From positions 49,154-93,134 of the forward strand of contig JAIDCJ010000009.1 of NCBI GenBank assembly GCA_029055875.1: 43,981 nucleotides of DNA, read 5' to 3'. The notes beneath the pieces are model-generated. The model made no database searches and was not told the origin of the DNA. It saw nothing but the letters and a program-made list of their open reading frames with translations. The translations under genes and the position numbers were made by a program. This DNA is from Clostridia bacterium (GTDB lineage: Bacteria > Bacillota > Clostridia > Christensenellales > Borkfalkiaceae). Below, piece by piece: positions 13,859-22,196 of this stretch. Every line of letters begins with the position of its first letter. The stretch's first letter is position 1.

Positions 13859-14611
13859 ATGAAACGAGTTTTGATTCTTGAAAGCAACGAGTCGTTTGCA
13901 AACGAGCTTTCCGATTATTTCAAACAGAACGGATACGACGTATGCGGCGTTACGGACGACGGGCAAGAGGGCTTGAAGCTCCTTGATAAGTGTTCGCCCA
14001 CGGTGGTGGTCATGAGCCTGCTGCTCAAAACCATAGACGGGTTCACGGTAATGGAAGAGGCGAAGAAGGCGGGCAAGAAACCCGATTTTATCGTGCTCGG
14101 GAATTTCTCTGACGATAAGATTATCAACCGCGTCATTCTACTGGGTGCGCGCTACTATCTCATGAAGCCCGTTTCGGCGCAGATCGTGGGCGAGCGCGCC
14201 ATGGAAATTTCCGATCCCGAAACTCAGCCCGCCCGCGAAAAGTTCGAGCGCAAGCGTGCAGGCTCCTTGGACGAGCGCATCAGCAATATCTTCATTTCCA
14301 TCGGCATTCCGCCGCACATCAAGGGCTACAACTATCTGCGCGAGGGAATTAAAATGGCGGTGAACGATCCGCACGTCATCAACAACGTAACGAAGGGTTT
14401 GTATCCCGTTATCGGCGAGAAATTCCAAACGACGGCGAGCAAGGTAGAAAGGGCAATCCGCCACGCAATAGAGGTCGCTTGGAACCGCGGCAGGATCGAC
14501 GCGGTGAACGCCATCTTCGGCGCCCGCGTGTATATCGGCAGCGAGAAGCCCACGAACAGCGAGTTTATCGCGCTCGTTGCGGACAAGCTCATTCTCGAAA
14601 GTATGGTTTGA
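13859..14611 (+). CDS. spo0A: Spo0A-like sporulation master regulator with a degenerate receiver
   Basis: This 250-residue protein has the two-domain plan of Spo0A. The C-terminal effector (about 135-250) is strongly conserved: IGIPPHIKGYNYLREGIKM, then TTASKVERAIRHAIEVAW and KPTNSEFIALVADKL, which form the DNA-binding helices. The receiver (1-115) keeps the fold and Lys103 (LMKP). However, the phosphorylated Asp of VLVLDIIMPHLDG is Ser53 (VVVMSLLLKTIDG), the acidic pair is Glu8-Ser9 instead of Asp-Asp, and the switch Thr is Gly81. Phosphorylation in the normal way should be impossible. The gene is not beside spoIVB, its usual neighbour. It could be the organism's only Spo0A, wired differently, or a paralogue beside a normal copy elsewhere. 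Confidence 0.93.
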   Translation: MKRVLILESNESFANELSDYFKQNGYDVCGVTDDGQEGLKLLDKCSPTVVVMSLLLKTIDGFTVMEEAKKAGKKPDFIVLGNFSDDKIINRVILLGARYYLMKPVSAQIVGERAMEISDPETQPAREKFERKRAGSLDERISNIFISIGIPPHIKGYNYLREGIKMAVNDPHVINNVTKGLYPVIGEKFQTTASKVERAIRHAIEVAWNRGRIDAVNAIFGARVYIGSEKPTNSEFIALVADKLILESMV

Positions 14612-14631
14612 TTTTCATAAATATCGTTTTG

Positions 14632-14664
14632 CTCCCCGTACGTTTTGCGTGCGGGGAGTTTTGT
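14632..14664 (+). terminator. Terminator of spo0A
   Basis: An 11-bp stem CTCCCCGTACG/CGTGCGGGGAG (one G-U pair) with TTTTG loop, then TTTT. Confidence 0.85.
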
Positions 14665-14740
14665 GTTGAAAGGGGGAAAATCAGGAAAATAATGGAAAAG
14701 AGCAAAAAACAAAAAAATGCGAAAATCTTCCATAATATCG

Positions 14741-14769
14741 TTGAAAATTCCGCGCAAAAATGTTATACT
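14741..14769 (+). promoter_or_regulatory. Promoter of the ftsK-rimO-pgsA-cinA operon
   Basis: TTGAAA (14741-14746), 17 bp, TATACT (14764-14769). Confidence 0.72.
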
Positions 14770-14825
14770 GTATCGTGAAATAATTTGCGGTACTCTACCA
14801 TTAAGACAGTTTGGAGGAAATTACG

Positions 14826-17800
14826 GTGAACAGTTTTGGACGCGGAGGCGATAAAAAAGAGAAGAGCAAAGCATCTATCGTCACTCGGGAAACGCTCGGG
14901 ATGACGCTGCTTTTGTTCGGCGTTATCGTTTTCTTTATTGCGGTTACAAGCCCTTATATTTTCGGCGATCCGGGAGCGGCGATTACGGCGTTCTTTGTGG
15001 GCGTGTTCGGGCTCTGCTTCTATCCGCTCGACCTGCTTCTCGTTTACTGGGGCGTTACCCTCGTAATCGGCAAAAAGCCCATTCCTACCAAATGGATTTT
15101 GCGTGGACTCTTTTTAGTGGTTTGCGTATTCTTCCTCGTACACGTTGCAACGGCGGAAAGGTTCGTCAGCGGCGGTTACGGTTCTTACCTTTCCGGCTGC
15201 TGGACTGCCGCAAGTGCGGGCGCGGGGAACGGCACGGGCGGCGGTGTCGTATTCGGCATTATCGCTTTCCCCGTACGCTACCTTCTTACCGAGGCGGGCG
15301 CTTACGTTGTTTTTGCGCTCCTTACCGCTCTTTCCGTATTCCTGATTTTAATGCTCACGCCGCTCAAAAACTACCTGAAGCCTTCGTTCGGTCTGAATAA
15401 GCGTGAGAAGAAAGTAAAAACCGAGGGCACGCGCGACTATCCCGCGGCAGTCGGCTTCGACGATTTGTCCGTACCCGAAACCCGCTCCATGGCGAGCGAA
15501 ATCGAGGTTACGCCTGCGCCGAAGCCCGCGCCCCAGCCTGTGCCCGAGCCCGTGGCGCAGCAGCCCGCACCCGCACCGAAGAGCGCAAAAGAGGAGAGCA
15601 GGGACATTCTCTTTTCCAACGACCCTGCGAGCAGCTACCGCAACAATCTCATTTTCAGCCGCGATTCGCAGTTCAACACCAATCCGCGCCGCAGCAGCGT
15701 GAGCGTACAGCGCGCGGGCGAGCCTTCGGCGGAGCCTGCTTCCACTGCGCCGCGTATGTACACCTACGAACCGACGAAGCCGGATTACGTAAAGCCCAGC
15801 TATACGCCGCCGAGCTATTCCGAACGCTATTCTGCTCAGGCGCAGTCCGCCCGCCCCGCAATGCCGAGAAAGGTGACGCCCGCAGAAAAGACGACTTATA
15901 CGGAAAACGATACGGGCTATACGCCCGCACCGTCCTACCGCGCACCGAGCGTGCCCGAGGAAAAATATGTCGAGGAGCGCGACGCAGACTATACGCCTAC
16001 GCCGTCCTACCACGCGCCGAGCGCACCGCAGGAGAAGCACGATTATTATTCGCACGACGTTGAGCCCGTCTATTCCGAGCCCGAAGTGGAAGAGGACGAG
16101 GACTTGTCTACTTCCTATACGGAAGCCGCTCTCAATGCAGAGCAGGAGACGCCCGAAGAGGAAACCGAGCAGACGCGCGACGAAATGTTCCGCAGTATTT
16201 TCTCCCGTCCCGTGGAGCAAATGAGAACGGAAATTTCCGAATCCCGCCAAAGCTTTTCGCGCGGGAACGATTTCTGCGGAGCGGAGCCTGTGGAAGAGGA
16301 GCCCGCAACCGAGCGCGAGAGCACGTTCGACGAGCCGCTTGACTCGCCCCGCTTCGGCTTCGGTGACAAGGACGTAGAAAGAGAAGAGAGCATAGAGGAG
16401 CCGAGCCGTTCGTTTGATATGCCTTCGCGCGGCAGTGCTTCCGATTTATTCGATAACGACGAGCCCGAGTTCGACGACGCGGACTACCGCGAGGAGCCGC
16501 CCGTGCCGCCCACGCGCACCCGCTCGTTCAGAGAGGAAAGCCCGCGCGGCCGCGACAGCTTCCGCGGAGAGAGCCGCGGAGAGGGGCTTCGCGGCGGTTC
16601 TATGGGAAGTCCCGTTCCCGACGCGCCCGCACCCCAAATCAAGAAGCACGTCTATCGGCCGTACCGCCGTCCGAGCAACGATTTGCTCTTCACCTACGAC
16701 GATACGGTTACCGTATCGCAGGACGAAATCGAGCATAACTCCTCGGTCATTGTGGAAACGCTTGCGGGCTTCCGTGTGGATGCGGAAGTCGTAAAGGTGC
16801 GTTCGGGTTCGGCAGTCACGCGTTACGATATCGATATTCCCAAGAACATTGCCGTGCGCACGGTTATCAAGCGCGATGCGGAAATCGCCATGCGCCTTCA
16901 TGCGCGCGACGGCGTGAATATCTATTCCAACTCCGAGGTGGGTGCAATCTCCATTGAGGTGCCTAACTCCAAGCGCGCAACCGTAGGTCTCCGCTCCGTA
17001 CTCATGGCGGACGAATACGTAAACGCAAAACCCAATTCGCTGATGTTCGCTATCGGCAAAGATATCGAGGGGCGCAACGTGTGCGGTAATATCGTGAAGA
17101 TGAAGCACATTCTCGTTGCGGGCTCTACGGGTTCGGGTAAGAGCGTTTGCCTCAACGCCATGCTCATCAGCCTCATTTGCAGATATTCCCCCGCAGATTT
17201 GCGGCTTATTCTCATCGATCCCAAAAAGGTGGAGTTCGCTATCTTCGACGGACTTCCCCACCTCATGATCAACGAAATCATTGCAGACGCACAGAAAGCG
17301 GTATCCGCGCTCAACTGGGCAATCAAGGAAATGGAACGCCGCTATATCCTCTTCGAGCAGAAGACGCGCGCAGGTATCAACGTTCATAACGTGGACGAAT
17401 ACAACGCGAGCCTCACGGAGGACGAAGAAAAGCTTCCTAAAATCGTTATCGTAGTGGACGAGCTTGCAGACCTCATGTCGGTTGCCAAGAAGGATATCGA
17501 GGACAGAATCCAACGCCTAGCGCAAAAAGCGCGTGCGGCGGGTATGCACCTCGTCATTGCAACGCAGCGTCCTTCGGTAGACGTCATTACGGGCGTTATC
17601 AAGGGCAATTTGCCCACGCGTCTTGCGTTCCGCGTTATTCAGGAAGTGGACTCCCGTACCATTCTCGACGAGTCGGGTGCGGAAAAGCTCCTCGGCAACG
17701 GCGATATGCTCTTCCGTACGGAGGGTATGTTCAACTGCCTGCGTGTACAGGGCGCGTTCTTAAGCTCGCAGGAGGTGCAGGCTGTCATTGAAGATATCAA

Positions 17801-18131
17801 AACGAATAACGAAGCATATTTCGACGAATCGGTTGCAGACTATATCAATCGGGGCAACCAGGGCGAGGGCGCGTTCGGCGGCATGGACGTCGAGGACGAC
17901 GGCGCGGTAGACCCGCAGTATATCAAAGCCCTCGGTATCGTCGTGAAGCTCGGCTCTGCGTCTATCTCCCTCATTCAGCGTAAGTGCTCGGTAGGGTATA
18001 ACCACGCGGGTAAGATTATCGAATGGATGGAGCTCATGGGCTACATTTCGCCCTTCGACGGAAAAGCCAAGGCGAGAACGGTGCTTCTTAGCAAAGAAGA
18101 ATTTGAAAGTAAATACGGGGATCTTGATTGA
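14826..18131 (+). CDS. ftsK: FtsK/SpoIIIE DNA translocase
   Basis: A 1101-residue membrane-anchored motor that pumps DNA through the closing septum, in division and in moving the chromosome into the forespore. The N-terminus has four to five membrane helices (about 20-185). A long linker of about 350 residues rich in Pro, Glu, Ser and Tyr with loose repeats (YTPAPSYRAPS, YTPTPSYHAPS) follows. The motor has Walker A GSTGSGKS near residue 766 and Walker B VVDELADL near 876. The C-terminal gamma winged helix, which reads polar DNA sequences, ends in GKAKARTVLLS. The GTG at 14826 was chosen because GGAGG at 14813-14817 fits it. It overlaps rimO by one base. The linker is longer than in Bacillus SpoIIIE (787 residues in total). 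Confidence 0.95.
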   Translation: MNSFGRGGDKKEKSKASIVTRETLGMTLLLFGVIVFFIAVTSPYIFGDPGAAITAFFVGVFGLCFYPLDLLLVYWGVTLVIGKKPIPTKWILRGLFLVVCVFFLVHVATAERFVSGGYGSYLSGCWTAASAGAGNGTGGGVVFGIIAFPVRYLLTEAGAYVVFALLTALSVFLILMLTPLKNYLKPSFGLNKREKKVKTEGTRDYPAAVGFDDLSVPETRSMASEIEVTPAPKPAPQPVPEPVAQQPAPAPKSAKEESRDILFSNDPASSYRNNLIFSRDSQFNTNPRRSSVSVQRAGEPSAEPASTAPRMYTYEPTKPDYVKPSYTPPSYSERYSAQAQSARPAMPRKVTPAEKTTYTENDTGYTPAPSYRAPSVPEEKYVEERDADYTPTPSYHAPSAPQEKHDYYSHDVEPVYSEPEVEEDEDLSTSYTEAALNAEQETPEEETEQTRDEMFRSIFSRPVEQMRTEISESRQSFSRGNDFCGAEPVEEEPATERESTFDEPLDSPRFGFGDKDVEREESIEEPSRSFDMPSRGSASDLFDNDEPEFDDADYREEPPVPPTRTRSFREESPRGRDSFRGESRGEGLRGGSMGSPVPDAPAPQIKKHVYRPYRRPSNDLLFTYDDTVTVSQDEIEHNSSVIVETLAGFRVDAEVVKVRSGSAVTRYDIDIPKNIAVRTVIKRDAEIAMRLHARDGVNIYSNSEVGAISIEVPNSKRATVGLRSVLMADEYVNAKPNSLMFAIGKDIEGRNVCGNIVKMKHILVAGSTGSGKSVCLNAMLISLICRYSPADLRLILIDPKKVEFAIFDGLPHLMINEIIADAQKAVSALNWAIKEMERRYILFEQKTRAGINVHNVDEYNASLTEDEEKLPKIVIVVDELADLMSVAKKDIEDRIQRLAQKARAAGMHLVIATQRPSVDVITGVIKGNLPTRLAFRVIQEVDSRTILDESGAEKLLGNGDMLFRTEGMFNCLRVQGAFLSSQEVQAVIEDIKTNNEAYFDESVADYINRGNQGEGAFGGMDVEDDGAVDPQYIKALGIVVKLGSASISLIQRKCSVGYNHAGKIIEWMELMGYISPFDGKAKARTVLLSKEEFESKYGDLD

Positions 18132-19447
18132 TGCTGAAAAAGACCTTCGGCATGATTTCCCTCGGGTGCGATAAAAACCGCGTAGACGGCGAGCGCATTT
18201 TGGGCGAAATCAAACGCCGCGGCTGTGAAATTACGAACGACGTTTCCCGCGCTCAGGTGCTGATTATAAATACCTGCGCCTTTCTAAACGACGCACGAAA
18301 GGAATCCATTGAGGCGGTTTTGGAAAGCAACCGTTACCGCGAGGGCGTGCTCGAAAAAATCGTCGTAACGGGGTGTTTGCCCGAAAAGTTTATTGGCGAG
18401 CTCTTTCCCGCGCTCACCGAGGGCGACGTGTTCCTCGGCGTGAACGATATCTCCGAGCTCTTCCCTGCGCTTGAAAAATCGTACGCAGAGGGACGGGTGA
18501 ACGCCGTCGGCAAGGGGAACGGCTGCTATGCGGGCGACCGCGTGATTACGACTTCCCCGCATATCAAATATCTCAAAATCGCGGACGGGTGCTTTAACCA
18601 TTGCACCTATTGTTTGATCCCGAAGATCCGCGGCAAGTATCATTCCTATCCCGAAGAGGAGCTTGTAAAAGAGGCGGCTTCGCTCGGAGAGACGGAAGAG
18701 CTCATTCTCGTTGCGCAGGATACCACCCGCTACGGCGAGGATACGGGCAAAAATAAATTTGTAGATTTAATCAAAAAAATTTCCAAACTTGACAACGTTC
18801 GTCATATTCGTTTGCTATACTGTTATCCGGAAGTGGTTTCCGAGGAGCTCATTGAAGAGCTGAAAACCAACCCGAAGCTTTTGAAGTATCTCGATATTCC
18901 CTTGCAGCATTCGGAAAACCGAATCTTGAAGCTCATGGGGCGGCGGGGCGGTAAAGAGGAGTACAAAAAACTCTTTGCGCGGCTTCGCGCGGAAGTGCCC
19001 GAAATTGCAATCCGCACCACGTTTATTGCGGGCTTCCCTTCCGAAACGGAAGAAGAGCACGCGGCAATGCTGGAATTTCTAGAAGAGGTCAAATTCGAGA
19101 ACTGCGGCTTCTTTGCCTACTCGCGCGAGCCCGATACGCCCGCCTATAGGCTTAAAGGGCAAATTCCCGCCCGCGAGAAGCAAAAGCGCGTGAGAGCGCT
19201 TTACCGTAGACAAGAAGAGATTTCGGCAAAAAAACTTGAAAAATACGTCGGCAAGACGCTTGAAGTTGTGTGCGACGAAATCGACTTTGAAAATTCCTGT
19301 TTCGTGGGAAGAGCGTATTTCCAAGCTCCCGAAATCGACGGCGTCGTCTATTTCACGGCACAAAGGGCCGAAACGGGAAAGACGTACATAGTCAAAATCG
19401 AGCGCACGAACGCGTACGATCTGTACGGCAGTGCGACGGAGGAATAA
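18131..19447 (+). CDS. rimO: Ribosomal protein S12 methylthiotransferase RimO
   Basis: A 438-residue radical-SAM enzyme that adds a methylthio group to an Asp of ribosomal protein S12. The N-terminal UPF0004 domain has three cluster cysteines, Cys13 (SLGCDKNRVD), Cys49 (NTCAF) and Cys82 (TGCLPEKF). The radical-SAM triad is Cys154, Cys158 and Cys161 (CFNHCTYC), and a TRAM RNA-binding domain forms the C-terminus. The SLGCDKNRVD start motif separates RimO from the tRNA enzyme MiaB. ATG at 18131 overlaps the ftsK stop; pgsA follows after one base. Confidence 0.95.
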   Translation: MLKKTFGMISLGCDKNRVDGERILGEIKRRGCEITNDVSRAQVLIINTCAFLNDARKESIEAVLESNRYREGVLEKIVVTGCLPEKFIGELFPALTEGDVFLGVNDISELFPALEKSYAEGRVNAVGKGNGCYAGDRVITTSPHIKYLKIADGCFNHCTYCLIPKIRGKYHSYPEEELVKEAASLGETEELILVAQDTTRYGEDTGKNKFVDLIKKISKLDNVRHIRLLYCYPEVVSEELIEELKTNPKLLKYLDIPLQHSENRILKLMGRRGGKEEYKKLFARLRAEVPEIAIRTTFIAGFPSETEEEHAAMLEFLEEVKFENCGFFAYSREPDTPAYRLKGQIPAREKQKRVRALYRRQEEISAKKLEKYVGKTLEVVCDEIDFENSCFVGRAYFQAPEIDGVVYFTAQRAETGKTYIVKIERTNAYDLYGSATEE

Positions 19448-19448
19448 C

Positions 19449-20057
19449 ATGAATCTGCCCAATAAAATCACGCTTTCGAGAATTTGCATGATTCCCGTAT
19501 TCGTAGCGGTATTCTACTGCGGGTATTTGTCCGAGTGGTGTTTCTTGGCGTCTGCGGGGGTGTTCCTGCTTGCCGCGCTTACGGACGCTTTGGACGGGCA
19601 TATTGCGCGCTCGCGGAATCTCGTTACCAACTTAGGCAAGTTCTTGGATCCCATTGCGGATAAGGTTCTCGTATCCACGGCGTTTATCGTCATGCTTACC
19701 ATTCCCACCGCGTTTTCGGTTTATCCCTTCGGGGAATACGGAGTGATGGCGGCGGGTATCTGCATTGCGCTTATCTTGGCGCGCGAGCTCATCGTAAGCG
19801 GATTCCGCATTATTGCGGCGGGCAGAAACTTGGTGCTTGCGGCGGATAAACTCGGCAAAATCAAAACCACCTTGCAGGACGTTGCAATCGCGTTTTTGCT
19901 CGTTTCCATGTCGTTCGTGACGAAGACGGGGGATATGAAAACGGCGGGCGAAATCATTGCCTATATCGGGCTCGTGTGCTTCGTGCTCTGCACCATTCTT
20001 ACGGTCGTTTCGGGCGTGAACTATCTCATTAAGAATAAAGAGGTACTCAAAGGTTGA
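19449..20057 (+). CDS. pgsA: CDP-diacylglycerol-glycerol-3-phosphate phosphatidyltransferase
   Basis: A 202-residue integral membrane enzyme for the first committed step of phosphatidylglycerol synthesis. The CDP-alcohol phosphotransferase motif D-x2-D-G-x2-A-R-x8-G-x3-D-x3-D is complete (DALDGHIARS followed by GKFLDPIADK, about residues 46-70). Several membrane helices follow. The ATG at 19449 is preceded by GGAGGA overlapping the end of rimO. The stop overlaps the next gene (TTGA). Confidence 0.95.
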   Translation: MNLPNKITLSRICMIPVFVAVFYCGYLSEWCFLASAGVFLLAALTDALDGHIARSRNLVTNLGKFLDPIADKVLVSTAFIVMLTIPTAFSVYPFGEYGVMAAGICIALILARELIVSGFRIIAAGRNLVLAADKLGKIKTTLQDVAIAFLLVSMSFVTKTGDMKTAGEIIAYIGLVCFVLCTILTVVSGVNYLIKNKEVLKG

Positions 20058-21130
20058 AATACGCGGGAATCGTACTTCGGAATACGAAAAATGCGCTCTC
20101 TTCGGTAGAGTACGAGGCGGTGCACGACGCGCTTCTTTCCGGCGGGGTATTTCTCGACGAGCTCACCTTTCTCGCCTACGACGTACCCAGCGAAATCTCC
20201 GCGGCGCTCTCCCGCTTTTCTCTCGAATGCGACGGAGTGTTCCTCGTCTGCGACGGAGTACTGCTCGATTTTGCAAGAAGCGCCGTTTGCGCCGTGACGG
20301 GCGGTTCGTTCGTAAACGAGTATATTTTGGAAACGAAACGCTGTCTTTACGCCGTGCTTCCGCACGGTAGAGAAGGGGCGGACATTGTAAAAAAGGATTT
20401 ACTTGCGCGCATCAACCGCCGCAGAAACGATTCCTATTCCCGCATGGTGTACCGCTGTGTTTCCGCACCCGCGGAGCGGCTGGATAACGCGCTCGCACTT
20501 GCGCGGAAAGCGGCGCAGGATATGCTGTTTATTCACGCGGCCGAGAAATTCGGCGACGTGCGGATAGAAGTAATATACAATCAAAAGACGCCCAAAATGA
20601 TTGCCGACGAAGTCGTGCGAATTTTGGCAAGCGAGCTGGAAGGCTATATCTATGCGCTCGAAGACGTATCCCTTGCGGAGCGGCTCGTTACCGCATTGAA
20701 GCTTCACAATTTGCACGTTGCTACGGCGGAGTCCTTTACGGGCGGCGGCGTAGGGCGGGCAATCGTGCAGGTTCCCGGCGCAAGCGCGGTGTTTTACGAG
20801 GGCGTTAACGCATACGACACAAAAGCCAAAAAGGAGCGGCTCGGCGTTTCGGATTTTACCTTAAAGAATAAGGGCGCGGTTTCGGAAGAGGCCGCCCGCG
20901 AAATGGCGTCGGGGCTCATCAAACAGGGCAACTGCGAGCTCGCAATCGCCACCACGGGCAATGCGGGCCCTACGGCGTCGGGCAAAGCCCCCGTAGGCAC
21001 CTGCTTCATTGCAATCGGCACAAAGGAGCGCGTGCGCGTATTCCGCTTTCGGCTTTCGGGAGATCGGGAAACGGTCACCGAAACGGCGGTCAATCTTGCG
21101 CTTTTCCTTGCTTATAAGGAAATTAAATAG
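20054..21130 (+). CDS. cinA: CinA-like protein with a diverged N-terminal domain
   Basis: A 358-residue protein. The C-terminal half (about 210-355) is a clear CinA/PncC domain: ATAESFTGGGVGRAIVQVPG, then VFYEGVNAYD, GAVSEEAAREMASGL and TTGNAGPTASG. This domain deamidates nicotinamide mononucleotide. The N-terminal half should be a MoaB-like domain with GLGPTxDD and related motifs; here only a weak trace of the fold remains (DGVFLVCDGVLLDF), and the substrate motifs are not visible. The start is a TTG overlapping the pgsA stop, with AAAGAGGT about ten bases upstream. Position between pgsA and recA is the standard Firmicute location, which supports the call. Confidence 0.85.
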   Translation: MKYAGIVLRNTKNALSSVEYEAVHDALLSGGVFLDELTFLAYDVPSEISAALSRFSLECDGVFLVCDGVLLDFARSAVCAVTGGSFVNEYILETKRCLYAVLPHGREGADIVKKDLLARINRRRNDSYSRMVYRCVSAPAERLDNALALARKAAQDMLFIHAAEKFGDVRIEVIYNQKTPKMIADEVVRILASELEGYIYALEDVSLAERLVTALKLHNLHVATAESFTGGGVGRAIVQVPGASAVFYEGVNAYDTKAKKERLGVSDFTLKNKGAVSEEAAREMASGLIKQGNCELAIATTGNAGPTASGKAPVGTCFIAIGTKERVRVFRFRLSGDRETVTETAVNLALFLAYKEIK

Positions 21131-21155
21131 AAAAACATTGTAAGGAGATACATAC

Positions 21156-22196
21156 ATGAACGAAGAAAAACTCAAAGCGTTGGACGCAGTCCTCGCGCAA
21201 ATCGAAAAGTCCTACGGCAAGGGCGCAATCATGAAGCTCGGACAAAGTGCGGGAAATCAGGATATCGAAGTCATTCCCACGGGCTGCTTGGCGCTTGACT
21301 TGGCGCTCGGCATCGGCGGACTTCCCCGCGGCAGAATTATGGAAATTTACGGCCCCGAATCTTCGGGTAAAACCACCGTTGCGCTCCACGCGGTTGCTCA
21401 GGCGCAGAAGCTCGGCGGCATTGCGGCGTTCGTAGACGCAGAGCATGCGCTCGATCCCGTGTATGCCAAGAACCTCGGCGTCAATCTGGACGAGCTCTAC
21501 GTTTCCCAGCCCGATACGGGCGAACAGGCGCTCGACATCGTCGATTCGCTCGTTCGTTCCTCGGCAGTCGATATTATCGTAGTCGACTCCGTTGCGGCGC
21601 TCACGCCCAAGGCGGAAATCGAAGGGGATATGGGCGATTCGCACGTCGGTCTGCAAGCCCGCCTTATGAGCCAAGCACTCAGAAAGCTGACGGGTATCGT
21701 GAACAAGAGCAAGACCTGCGTCGTGTTCATTAACCAGCTCCGTGAAAAGGTGGGCGTCATGTTCGGCAGTCCCGAAGTCACCCCCGGCGGCAAGGCGCTT
21801 AAATTCTACGCGTCGGTCAGAATCGACGTCCGCAAGACGGATATTTTGAAGGATGCAGAGGGTGCGGCGGGTAACCGTACGCGTGCAAAGGTCGTCAAGA
21901 ACAAGCTTGCGCCTCCCTTCCGTCAGGCAGAGTTCGATATCATGTACGGACAAGGCGTTTCGCAGGAGGGCTGTATTATCGACCTCGGCGTACAGTACGA
22001 TATTTTGAAAAAGAGCGGTGCCTGGTACAGCTATAACGATAACAAGATTGCAAACGGCAAAGAAAAGATGCGGGACTTCTTAAAGGACAACCCCGAGCTT
22101 GCAAAGGAAATCGAAGATAAAATCCGTGCCGCCGCAAAGGGCGCTTCGGTAGAAGACGTTGCAGGCGCAGAGGAAACGCCCGCTACAGAGGAATAA
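21156..22196 (+). CDS. recA: RecA recombinase
   Basis: The 346-residue ATP-dependent strand-exchange protein for homologous recombination and the SOS response. Walker A is GPESSGKTT (about 66-74), Walker B is in [10 protein letters not shown], and the loop regions ([29 protein letters not shown]) are canonical. The acidic C-terminus ends in [16 protein letters not shown] precedes the ATG. I see no clear LexA box in the 25 bases before it, and no separate promoter, so it may be read with cinA. Its stop overlaps nadE (TAATG). Confidence 0.98.
   Translation: MNEEKLKALDAVLAQIEKSYGKGAIMKLGQSAGNQDIEVIPTGCLALDLALGIGGLPRGRIMEIYGPESSGKTTVALHAVAQAQKLGGIAAFVDAEHALDPVYAKNLGVNLDELYVSQPDTGEQALDIVDSLVRSSAVDIIVVDSVAALTPKAEIEGDMGDSHVGLQARLMSQALRKLTGIVNKSKTCVVFINQLREKVGVMFGSPEVTPGGKALKFYASVRIDVRKTDILKDAEGAAGNRTRAKVVKNKLAPPFRQAEFDIMYGQGVSQEGCIIDLGVQYDILKKSGAWYSYNDNKIANGKEKMRDFLKDNPELAKEIEDKIRAAAKGASVEDVAGAEETPATEE

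Noticed and set aside
15348-16250. 300-codon minus-strand frame inside ftsK
   Set aside because: It mirrors the low-complexity linker; Arg/Gly/Leu-rich composition and no promoter or ribosome site.
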